The position numbers were made by a program, and so were the translations under genes. Positions 1 to 5,853 of a DNA stretch of 10,757 nucleotides are shown piece after piece. Each line of letters starts with the position of its first letter. The stretch's first letter is position 1. Source of the stretch: Tannerella sp. oral taxon 808 (GTDB lineage: Bacteria; Bacteroidota; Bacteroidia; Bacteroidales; Tannerellaceae); the NCBI GenBank assembly GCA_002890585.1, contig MIQB01000069.1:1-10757 (forward strand). Direction: 5' to 3'. Below the pieces are notes generated by a model that did not search any database, was not told the origin of the DNA, and was given only the letters and a program-made list of their open reading frames with translations.

Positions 1-145
<145 letters not shown>

Positions 146-168
146 GTCCGGAAGGCCCATTGCAACCC

Positions 169-442
169 GGCGACGGTGCTTACTTTTTGGGGGAAGCTGA
201 TTTCCTGCCGGCGACAGTGCTTACTTTTTGGGGGAAGCAAATTTCCGGTCGGCGACAGTGCTTACTTTTTGGGGGAAGCAAATTTCCGGCTGGCGACAGT
301 GCTTACTTTTTGGGGGAAGCAAATTTCCGGCCGGCGACAGCACTTACTTTTTGGGGGAAGCAAATTTCCGGCCGGCGACAGCGCTTACTTTTTGGGGGAA
401 GCAAATTTCCGGCCGGCGACGGCGCTTACTTTTTGGGGGAAG
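169..442. repeat. 41-nt tandem repeat, 6.7 copies
   Basis: The motif GGCGAC starts at 169, 210, 251, 292, 333, 374 and 415, a strict 41-nt period. Six units are complete and the seventh stops after 28 nt. Each unit carries a core CTTACTTTTTGGGGGAAG, followed by AAATTTCC in all but the first (which has TGATTTCC), then a GC-rich joint that varies (GGTCGG, GGCTGG, GGCCGG). Copies towards the right are most alike, so recent duplication there is likely. Because 41 is not a multiple of three and the + strand unit has no stop, all three forward frames stay open across it. That yields false ORFs with one cyclic peptide. There are no unique spacers. It is best seen as a non-coding minisatellite in front of the MBOAT gene. 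Confidence 0.9.
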
Positions 443-572
443 ATGGAGCACCGCCCGTCAATCACCCTTAATCATTGACCATTAATAACGAATCATTCAT
501 CATTGACCCTTACCCGCATCGGAAAGAGCAATTGCTCCCCATCATGACAACTTCCTATACCACGACATCCCT
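443..572. other. AT-rich leader of the MBOAT gene
   Basis: No gene is seen here. The stretch holds loosely repeated ATCATTGACC/ATTAAT words (about 466-510) of the same AT-rich character as the gap at 9119-9201. It also holds a perfect 12-bp palindrome GAGCAATTGCTC at 526-537, which could be an operator or a chance dyad 35 bases before the MBOAT start. I see no TAnnTTTG box and no convincing ribosome binding site. Confidence 0.4.
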
Positions 573-2075
573 ATGAACACCCTCCCTGACCTCTCCCCCC
601 TCCCGCACAACCTGCTCGCGCTGCTCACGGCCGACCCCACGCATCCCCTGATGTTCTCCAGCGGACTCTTCTGGGCTCTCTTCGTCCTCTTCTTGCCCAT
701 CTACGCCTGGCTGCGCACCAGCGGACGGATCACAGCGATGAAAATCTTCGTCTCGGCCTTCAGCCTTTACTTCTTCTTCCACAACAGCGGCTGGCTCTTC
801 CTCCTGCTCGTCTTCACCACCGCCGTAGACTGGGATCTTGCGCAGCTCATCGCCCGCACCACACACCCCGGCCGACGGCGCGCATGGCTCATCCTCTCCC
901 TCGTGCTCTCCCTCGGCGTGCTGGTAGCCTTCAAATACACCAACTTCTTCATCGACAACCTCCGCATGCTCACCGACGACGCCCGCTTCCGCCCCCTCGA
1001 CCTCACGCTGCCCCTCGGACTCTCCTTCTACACCTTCCGCACCATCAGCTACGTCGTCGATGTCTACCGAGGCCGCATCGCCCCCACGCACTCCCTCCTC
1101 GACTACCTCTTCTTCCTCTCCTTCTTCCCCTGCCTCACCGCCGGCCCCATCGTAAGGGCCGATCACTTCCTGCCGCAGCTCACCCCCGACGCCCTCCGCC
1201 AGCCCGTCGACCGTGCACGCATCTACGGCGGCCTCTTTACCGTCCTGCTCGGCGTCATCAAGAAAGCCGTCGTGGCCGACTACCTGGCGCAATACAGCAA
1301 CATCATCTTCGGCAACCCCTCGGGCTACTCAGGCGTAGAGCTCCTCATGGGCGTCTTGGGTTATGGCATGCAGATCTATTGCGACTTCTCGGGTTACAGC
1401 GATATGGCCATCGGGCTCGGCGCCATCCTCGGCTTCGACCTCGGCATCAACTTCAACTACCCCTATCGCTCGCGCAACGTCACCGAGTTTTGGCGCCGCT
1501 GGCACATCTCCCTCTCCCTCTGGCTTCGCGATTACCTCTACATCCCGCTGGGCGGCAACCGTCGCGGCGCCGCAAGGCAATACGTCAACCTCATGGTCAC
1601 CATGCTCCTCGGCGGACTCTGGCACGGCGCCGCTTGGACATTCATCGCCTGGGGCGCAGGCCACGGCATCGCCCTCTGCCTGCACAAACGCTGCAAACCG
1701 TGGCTCGACAAGCTACCCAACAGCGGCCTCGTCGGATTCCTCTCTTGGGCCGTCACATTTGCATGGGTCATGTTCCTCTTCATCTTCTTCCGCGCCGACA
1801 GTTTCGAGACCGCCCGCGAGATGATCCTCGGCATCGCCACCCGTTTCGACACCGCCTACTTCCCCGAATTTGCCAAAGTGCGCTACGTCTGGACACTCAT
1901 CTTCCTCGCCATCTTCGCCCTCCACTTCGTCCCCACCCACATCTACGATCGCCTCCGCACTGCCTTCGCGCGCAGCCCCTGGATCCTCAAGTTGGCCATC
2001 TTCGTCGCCGTCGTACAACTCGTCATCAGCTTCGCTTCGGCCGACGTCCAGCCCTTCATCTACACCCAATTCTAA
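573..2075 (+). CDS. MBOAT-family O-acyltransferase (AlgI/DltB-like)
   Basis: A 500-residue polytopic membrane protein of the membrane-bound O-acyltransferase family, which moves acyl groups (often acetyl) onto envelope polymers or lipids. Hydrophobic segments begin near residues 31, 55, 73 and 104 and continue throughout. AlgI/DltB-type landmarks follow in order: LPLGLSFYTFRTISY (146-160), FFPCLTAGPIVRA (184-196), FWRRWHIS (306-313) and GGLWHGAAW (347-355). His311 and His351 match the two conserved histidines of the family, His351 being the presumed catalytic one. Length is normal. The ATG at 573 is the first good start, and the N-terminus precedes the first membrane segment as expected. The gene is followed 6 nt later by a yraN-like gene, so the two are probably co-transcribed. 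The SGNH or AlgJ/DltD-like partner often found next to such genes is absent, so the acceptor cannot be told. Family assignment is secure; substrate is unknown. Confidence 0.93.
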   Translation: MNTLPDLSPLPHNLLALLTADPTHPLMFSSGLFWALFVLFLPIYAWLRTSGRITAMKIFVSAFSLYFFFHNSGWLFLLLVFTTAVDWDLAQLIARTTHPGRRRAWLILSLVLSLGVLVAFKYTNFFIDNLRMLTDDARFRPLDLTLPLGLSFYTFRTISYVVDVYRGRIAPTHSLLDYLFFLSFFPCLTAGPIVRADHFLPQLTPDALRQPVDRARIYGGLFTVLLGVIKKAVVADYLAQYSNIIFGNPSGYSGVELLMGVLGYGMQIYCDFSGYSDMAIGLGAILGFDLGINFNYPYRSRNVTEFWRRWHISLSLWLRDYLYIPLGGNRRGAARQYVNLMVTMLLGGLWHGAAWTFIAWGAGHGIALCLHKRCKPWLDKLPNSGLVGFLSWAVTFAWVMFLFIFFRADSFETAREMILGIATRFDTAYFPEFAKVRYVWTLIFLAIFALHFVPTHIYDRLRTAFARSPWILKLAIFVAVVQLVISFASADVQPFIYTQF

Positions 2076-2081
2076 GCAGCT

Positions 2082-2456
2082 ATGGCTAACAAGAAGAAAA
2101 GCAGAATCGGCGGCGAAGGCGAGGCCGTCGCTCGGCAATATTTAGAGCAACGCGGCTACCACATCCGGCACATCAATTGGCGTTACGACCATTACGAGTT
2201 AGACATCGTAGCAGAGCAAGGCCAGATGCTCATCATCGTAGAAGTTAAGACGCGCGACGAGTGGCGCATCATCGAACCCGAAGACGCCATAGACGACGCC
2301 AAGATCCGCCGCACCGTATCCGCCGCCGACGCCTACATCCGCACCTTCGACCTCGACCTCCCCGTCCGGTTCGACATCCTCAGCCTCATCAAACACAACG
2401 ACGGAACCTACCACGTGGAGCACATCGACGACGCCTTCTACGCCCCCGCAAGGTAA
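2082..2456 (+). CDS. yraN: YraN/UPF0102 family nuclease-fold protein
   Basis: A 124-residue soluble protein of the UPF0102 (YraN) family, which has a restriction-endonuclease-like (PD-D/ExK) fold. The family's cellular role is not settled, though a part in DNA processing has been proposed. Visible landmarks are GGEGEAVARQYLEQRGY (10-26), ELDIVA (39-44) and VEVKTR (53-58). Glu39, Asp41, Glu54 and Lys56 match the putative metal-binding and catalytic residues. Length is typical. The ATG at 2082 lies 6 nt after the MBOAT stop and follows a lysine-rich start, MANKKKSR. It is probably the second gene of a two-gene unit. The pairing with an MBOAT gene does not suggest a shared pathway. Family assignment is strong; any function beyond the fold is not shown by the sequence. 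Confidence 0.92.
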   Translation: MANKKKSRIGGEGEAVARQYLEQRGYHIRHINWRYDHYELDIVAEQGQMLIIVEVKTRDEWRIIEPEDAIDDAKIRRTVSAADAYIRTFDLDLPVRFDILSLIKHNDGTYHVEHIDDAFYAPAR

Positions 2457-2477
2457 AGGGGGAGCCTCCGGCGCGCT

Positions 2478-2504
2478 TTTGTTAAATCTTTGTATGTATG
2501 TTTG
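2478..2504 (+). promoter_or_regulatory. Candidate Bacteroidetes-type promoter
   Basis: TATGTTTG at 2497-2504 matches the Bacteroidetes -7 box TAnnTTTG exactly. A TTTG at 2478-2481 could serve as the -33 element, but the 15-nt gap is shorter than the usual 19-21, so the match is weak. If used, transcription would begin near 2510 and run through the long hairpin to the terminator at 2762-2785. Confidence 0.35.
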
Positions 2505-2535
2505 TGCCGAATAATAAAAACAGTTATCCCCTTTT

Positions 2536-2742
2536 GAAGCTGTTTTGAATTTATTTCGGAGGCTATCGGGAGGATGTTTCTGATGATTTTGTTTCATCAT
2601 TTGACGAGCATAGCGAGCTATGTGAGGATAAATGATGGAACAAAAGGGCAGAAACAGGCCCCGATAGACCCGAAATAGAAAAGAGAAAGATTAGCCCAAA
2701 CGGTTCCTTAAAATAATCACCCAATAAATTCAAAACAGCTTC
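2536..2742 (+). ncRNA. Long imperfect hairpin; candidate structured RNA or MITE-like element
   Basis: A large nested inverted repeat fills this gap. Outer arms 2536-2555 and 2723-2742 are exact reverse complements over 20 nt. Inside, short helices stack in register: 2552-2559 with 2670-2677 (8 bp), 2563-2570 with 2660-2667 (8 bp), 2575-2582 with 2649-2656 (8 bp), 2587-2602 with 2630-2645 (16 bp, one G-U), and a tip CATAGCGAGCTATG at 2609-2622. Interior loops of 2-4 nt separate the helices. A 45-nt unpaired insert (2678-2722) lies on the right side only. A small hairpin (GCTTCT/AGAAGC, 2738-2755) and the terminator come next. Pairing is seen directly; the strand is chosen from the flanking promoter box and terminator. 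It could be a stable RNA of about 275 nt, a 3' UTR structure of the MBOAT-yraN unit, or a dispersed palindromic element. I could not match it to a known RNA class. Confidence 0.4.
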
Positions 2743-2761
2743 TGAGATAAGAAGCCAACCG

Positions 2762-2785
2762 AGCCGCTCCGGTGCGGCTTTTTTT
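2762..2785 (+). terminator. Intrinsic terminator
   Basis: The stem AGCCGC (2762-2767) pairs with GCGGCT (2774-2779) around the loop TCCGGT, and a run of seven T ends at 2785. It is a textbook rho-independent terminator on the + strand. It closes either the MBOAT-yraN transcript or a separate RNA made from the hairpin region. Confidence 0.85.
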
Positions 2786-2798
2786 ACGTAAAGAGATC

Positions 2799-2993
2799 AT
2801 GACAGTAAACGCATCATCACTTGACAACCATTTCGCCGCCCCGACGCCCGGCGGCAAAGCTCCCCCCACCCCGTTTGAGCCGATGATGCCAGTCAGCACC
2901 CCTCACGGCTCCGCACAAAGGCCAGCGACGCCCGCCCACCCCACACTCCACAACAAGAGTCCACATGATCCGCATATTTATACCGAAGGCTAA
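2799..2993 (+). CDS. Doubtful small proline-rich ORF (64 aa)
   Basis: An ATG at 2799, preceded by AAAGAGATC, opens a 64-codon frame that begins MTVNASSLDNHF, continues proline-rich and ends at a TAA at 2991-2993. It has no recognisable domain, signal peptide or membrane segment. It starts 14 nt after a strong terminator, with no clear promoter of its own. Its composition (many Pro, Thr and His) is what C-rich non-coding DNA gives by chance. I do not recognise it and lean against it being a gene. It is listed because nothing else explains 2786-3067. Confidence 0.15.
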   Translation: MTVNASSLDNHFAAPTPGGKAPPTPFEPMMPVSTPHGSAQRPATPAHPTLHNKSPHDPHIYTEG

Positions 2994-3067
2994 GCAGCCA
3001 TCCCCCCAAAAAGGATGAGCCCCTTACCACCCCATAACCATATTCCCCCCAGCTATTCTTGATCGTT

Positions 3068-3427
3068 ATGAATATTGAAGAAGTACGCGAGTATTGCCTG
3101 AAACTGAAGAACTCGACGGAATCATTCCCCTTCGACGAAAACGTGCTCGTCTTTAAGGTCGAGGACAAGATGTATCTCGCCATATGGCTCGGCGAAATGG
3201 ACGAGCCGCGAATCGCCGTCAAGTGCGACCCCGACGAAGCCCTCCTCCTGCGAGAGCGCTACAAGGCCGTAGAACCAGCTTACCACTTCAACAAAAGGCA
3301 CTGGAACGACATCTACTTAGATCGCGACATGAACGACGACGAGGTGCGCCGATGGATCCGCCACTCTTACGAAGAAGTGATCCTGCAACTGCCCCTGCGC
3401 ATCCGCAAGGCTTATGAGCTTCTTTAA
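3068..3427 (+). CDS. MmcQ/YjbR family protein
   Basis: A 119-residue protein of the MmcQ/YjbR family. These are small CyaY-like-fold proteins often annotated as putative DNA-binding, with no settled function. Recognisable stretches, numbered from the ATG at 3068, are the N-terminal MNIEEVREYCLKL (1-13), the SFPFDENVLVFKV strand region (about 20-32), AVKCDPDEALLLRERY (about 60-75) and the W-N-D-I-Y-L segment near residue 98, followed by a C-terminal helix rich in Arg and Leu. The frame can be opened 9 nt earlier from a TTG at 3059, but the ATG gives the usual N-terminus. Its last 14 nt overlap the start of birA, which suggests translational coupling. No functional link to biotin ligation is known to me. 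It could be purely positional. Confidence 0.85.
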   Translation: MNIEEVREYCLKLKNSTESFPFDENVLVFKVEDKMYLAIWLGEMDEPRIAVKCDPDEALLLRERYKAVEPAYHFNKRHWNDIYLDRDMNDDEVRRWIRHSYEEVILQLPLRIRKAYELL

Positions 3428-4250
3428 CGACCCCGCGCCACACATCATCCATCTGCACGAGACCGCATCCACCAACCGCTACCTGCAAGAACGGCTGGCC
3501 AGCGATGCGCCCCCGCCAGATGGCACCCTCGTCGTGAGCGACTTCCAGACCAGCGGCCGCGGTCAGCCAGGCAACACCTGGGAGTCAGAAGCCGGGCGCA
3601 ACCTCACCTTCAGCCTCCTCTACGCCCCCACCGACATACCCGCCAACCACTCCTTCCGCATCTCGCAGATCGCAGCCCTGAGCGTGAAGTACACCCTCGA
3701 CCGATACACCGCGGGCATCACCGTCAAGTGGCCCAACGACGTCTATTGGAACGACCGTAAGATCTGCGGCATGCTCATCGAGAACCTCCTCGAGGGGCGC
3801 TTCGTCAACCGCTCCATCATCGGCATCGGCCTCAACCTAAACCAAACAACCTTCCGTAGCGACGCCCCCAACCCCATCTCATTGACCCAAATCACAGGCC
3901 AACACTACGATCCCTCGGACGTCCTGCGGCGCTGGTATGAAGCCTTCCTCCGCCTCCGCCTCTGGCTCGAATATGCTGCCGACAGCGAGGACGACATCCA
4001 CAGCCGATACCTCCGCGCCCTCTATCGCCGCGACGGCTTCCACCCCTACGCCGATGCCGACGGTCCTTTCTCCGCCTCCATCGAGGACGTAGAACCTACC
4101 GGCCACCTCCGTCTCCGCCGCCCAGACGGCCGCGTCTCACGCTACGCCTTCAAAGAGGTGCGGTTCCTCCCCGAGACCCCTCCCACCCAACGTATAGAGG
4201 CAACAAACGCACACGCAAGGGCACCCCACCAAGGTTTACAGGAGGGATGA
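3414..4250 (+). CDS. birA: Biotin--[acetyl-CoA-carboxylase] ligase
   Basis: A cytoplasmic enzyme that activates biotin with ATP and attaches it to a lysine of biotin carrier proteins such as those of acetyl-CoA carboxylase or biotin-dependent decarboxylases. At 278 residues it starts directly in the catalytic domain. ETASTNRYL (16-24) and the biotinoyl-AMP loop SGRGQPGNTW (47-56) are followed by KWPNDVYWNDRKICGMLIE (105-123), with Lys116 at the catalytic lysine position. IGIGLNLNQ (136-144) comes next. A C-terminal small barrel (about 212-255, including LRLRRPDGRVSRYAFKEV) follows. The helix-turn-helix found at the front of E. coli BirA is missing, so this is the non-regulatory, single-function type. 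The last ~23 residues (from PPTQRIEA) look like read-through into repeat-like DNA. The ATG at 3414 lies inside the preceding gene (14-nt overlap). Confidence 0.94.
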   Translation: MSFFNDPAPHIIHLHETASTNRYLQERLASDAPPPDGTLVVSDFQTSGRGQPGNTWESEAGRNLTFSLLYAPTDIPANHSFRISQIAALSVKYTLDRYTAGITVKWPNDVYWNDRKICGMLIENLLEGRFVNRSIIGIGLNLNQTTFRSDAPNPISLTQITGQHYDPSDVLRRWYEAFLRLRLWLEYAADSEDDIHSRYLRALYRRDGFHPYADADGPFSASIEDVEPTGHLRLRRPDGRVSRYAFKEVRFLPETPPTQRIEATNAHARAPHQGLQEG

Positions 4251-4296
4251 CCCATCGGAAGGGTAGATGCGGAGCGTCTCCGGCCCATGCCCCCCT

Positions 4297-4314
4297 ACCG
4301 ATCGGCTGATCGGT
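4297..4314. repeat. Short dyad after birA
   Basis: ACCGATC (4297-4303) pairs perfectly with GATCGGT (4308-4314) around GGCT, and three more pairs are possible outside it. No T-run follows, so it is not a standard intrinsic terminator. It lies 46 nt after the birA stop and just before the 23-nt repeat array. It may help end the birA transcript or belong to the array. Confidence 0.4.
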
Positions 4315-4318
4315 GGGC

Positions 4319-4414
4319 GACGCAACGCCTGCTTTGCGAGCGGCACAACGCCTGCGTTGTGAGTGACGCAACGCCTGCGTTGAGAGTGGTGCAACGCCCG
4401 CTTTGTGGGTGACA
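4319..4414. repeat. 23-nt tandem repeat, 4 copies, each a small hairpin
   Basis: CAACGCC starts at 4323, 4346, 4369 and 4392, a strict 23-nt period. Each unit contains an 18-nt dyad at 4321-4338, 4344-4361, 4367-4384 and 4390-4407. Copy 2 (CACAACGCCTGCGTTGTG) is a perfect 8-bp stem. The others keep 5-6 pairs, with some paired changes: the second position pairs G-C in copy 1, A-T in copy 2 and G-T in copy 4, though copy 3 breaks it. The array lies between birA and the phosphofructokinase gene, ending about 66 nt before the latter's ATG. It could be a leader structure or a neutral minisatellite. No coding function is apparent. Confidence 0.8.
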
Positions 4415-4480
4415 CAAAAATGAAAGAGAGGTTTTCCCTCCTTACTTTTGTCAACAGCTAACCAATCATTTTCAGGCATT

Positions 4481-5491
4481 ATGAAGATAGGCATACTTTC
4501 AGCCGGAGGCGATTGCCCCGGCATCAATGCCGCCATCCGCGGCGTAGGGAAAACAGCCCTCCTGCACTATGGCATGGAGGTCGTGGGCATTCATAACGGC
4601 TTCGCGGGGCTGCTCGACCGCGACGTCGAGGTCTTCACCGAGCGCACACTCTCCGGCATACTCGGGCGCGGCGGAACGATCCTCGGCACCTCACGCGAGA
4701 AACCCTTCAAAAAATCACCCGAAGGCTACCTCAGCGACAAGCCCCAGATCATCTACCAAAACTACCTCGACATGGGCCTCGACGCCCTCGTCTGCATCGG
4801 CGGGAACGGCACTCAAAAGACGGCTTACAAGCTCGCCAAAATGGGCCTGAACGTCGTCGGCATCCCCAAGACGATCGACAACGATCTCTACGGCACCGAC
4901 TTCTCCTTCGGCTTCGACACAGCCGTCAATGTAGCCACCGACGCCATCGATCGGCTCCACTCCACAGCCAGCTCCCACAAGCGCGTGATGGTCGTAGAAG
5001 TTATGGGCCACAGCGCCGGCTGGATCGCCCTCTACGCCGGCATGGCAGGCGCCGCCGACATCATCCTCCTGCCCGAACTCGGCTACGACATCGACAAGGT
5101 GAACGCCAAAGTCATCGAGCGCGCCCAGCGCGGCAAGCCCTACTCCATCATCGTGCTGGCCGAGGGGCTCCGCACAGGTGCCGCCAGCCCGTCGGATTAC
5201 ATCTCGCACGAGATCGAGGAGGCTACAGGCCTTGAGACGCGGCGCACCGTCTTGGGCTACATCCAGCGTGGTGGCACGCCCTCACCCGCCGATCGTAACC
5301 TGGCTACGCGATTAGGCGGTTATGCCACCGAGCTCATCGTCCGTGGCGAGTATGGACGCATGGTCGGGCAGCGCAACGGCCACATGGTCTCCGTGCCGCT
5401 CCAAGAGGTGGCTGGCCGCACGCGCCTCGTCCCCGTGGACGACGACCTGATCCAGTGTGGGGAGAAGCTGGGCATCTCGTTCGGCGTCTGA
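4481..5491 (+). CDS. pfkA: 6-phosphofructokinase
   Basis: A cytoplasmic glycolytic enzyme that phosphorylates fructose 6-phosphate to the 1,6-bisphosphate. It has 336 residues, normal for the bacterial PfkA superfamily. Landmarks are KIGILSAGGDCPGINAAIR (2-20), LGRGGTILGTSR (61-72), CIGGNGTQ (105-112), PKTIDND (129-135) with Asp133 as catalytic base, EVMGHSAGW (173-181) and RRTVLGYIQRGGTPSPADR (254-272). The donor-site motif is GGNG, not the GGDG of classic ATP enzymes or the GGDD of pyrophosphate enzymes, and it is combined with the lysine of PKTIDND. This resembles the mixed-substrate group III PFKs, so ATP is likely but pyrophosphate cannot be excluded. The ATG at 4481 gives the family N-terminus; an in-frame TTG at 4448 would only add unconserved residues. 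The gene follows the 23-nt array and seems to be a single transcription unit. Confidence 0.95.
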   Translation: MKIGILSAGGDCPGINAAIRGVGKTALLHYGMEVVGIHNGFAGLLDRDVEVFTERTLSGILGRGGTILGTSREKPFKKSPEGYLSDKPQIIYQNYLDMGLDALVCIGGNGTQKTAYKLAKMGLNVVGIPKTIDNDLYGTDFSFGFDTAVNVATDAIDRLHSTASSHKRVMVVEVMGHSAGWIALYAGMAGAADIILLPELGYDIDKVNAKVIERAQRGKPYSIIVLAEGLRTGAASPSDYISHEIEEATGLETRRTVLGYIQRGGTPSPADRNLATRLGGYATELIVRGEYGRMVGQRNGHMVSVPLQEVAGRTRLVPVDDDLIQCGEKLGISFGV

Positions 5492-5552
5492 GGCTCCACA
5501 TCGCGAGGCCTGATTTCCAACGGGGCATAAGGGCCCTTCTCCTGCCGACAGA

Positions 5553-5590
5553 GGTTGTAGGGACAGCGTATCGCATACGCCCCTACAGCC
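5553..5590. repeat. GTAGGG...CCCTAC palindromic element
   Basis: GGTTGTAGGG (5553-5562) pairs with CCCTACAGCC (5581-5590), with one G-T pair. After a 3-nt bulge (ACA), GCGTAT (5566-5571) pairs with ATACGC (5575-5580) around CGC. The outer ends match the palindromes at 58-85 and 114-141, so this is another member of the same family about 5.4 kb away. Confidence 0.65.
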
Positions 5591-5652
5591 TACCGGTCGA
5601 TGGGAATGGCCGGGGCGTCGCAGTCTTCGTTTCGGATAATTAACGGGGTGCA

Positions 5653-5686
5653 TTTCGGAGGCCAGCTGTTTATGCGTTTACATTTG
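5653..5686 (+). promoter_or_regulatory. Candidate metK promoter
   Basis: TACATTTG at 5679-5686 fits the Bacteroidetes -7 box TAnnTTTG exactly. TTTC at 5653-5656, 22 nt upstream, is one base off the TTTG -33 element and close to the usual spacing. Transcription would begin near 5692, leaving a leader of about 160 nt before the metK ATG. Confidence 0.4.
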
Positions 5687-5853
5687 CCGCCGAATCAGAG
5701 ACGTGGAAAGATTTGTAGCGCTTGCAACCACAGGAAAAAATGCTAAACGGCCTCTCCCCCCTCCTTTTCCCTGCGGCCGAAGGGCAAAACGAATCACACT
5801 ACACCTATCCGATTCATTACAACACATTGTTTCATCACTCAAAAAGAATTGTA

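Larger units (their letters stand above)
5492..5853. other. pfkA-metK gap: palindrome and metK leader
   Basis: No gene is seen. The gap holds a GTAGGG...CCCTAC palindrome at 5553-5590, a candidate promoter at 5653-5686 and about 160 nt of possible metK leader. I looked for a SAM riboswitch, as found before metK in some phyla, and recognised none. There is no intrinsic terminator with a T-run after pfkA. A short in-frame extension of metK runs back to 5722 but is not conserved protein. Confidence 0.5.

Noticed and set aside
169..442. CRISPR array
   Set aside because: The 41-nt units follow each other without unique spacers and there are no cas genes; the same holds for the 40-nt and 23-nt arrays.
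555..1292. Long minus-strand ORF (245 codons) and similar antisense ORFs at 1713-2138, 4715-5209, 6394-7044, 7504-8103 and 8554-9093
   Set aside because: They are shadows of well-supported + strand genes caused by G/C-rich third positions; the peptides are Glu/Gly/Val-rich and show no family features.
2536..2742. Retron msr-msd or 6S RNA
   Set aside because: No reverse transcriptase is encoded nearby, and I cannot identify the branching G context of a retron or a 6S-type central bubble with confidence; kept only as an unclassified structured element.
2893..3222. Minus-strand ORF of 109 codons overlapping the mmcQ-like gene
   Set aside because: It overlaps a recognisable + strand family member and has no features of its own.
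4448..4480. TTG start for phosphofructokinase
   Set aside because: The ATG at 4481 gives the family's normal MKIGILSAGG N-terminus.
5722..5853. N-terminal extension of metK by 44 codons
   Set aside because: Conserved MetK sequence starts at the ATG at 5854; the extension is low-complexity leader with a promoter-like box just before it.
5492..5853. SAM riboswitch before metK
   Set aside because: I looked for SAM-I/SAM-II type core motifs and a switching terminator and recognised none; a covariance search would be needed to exclude it fully.
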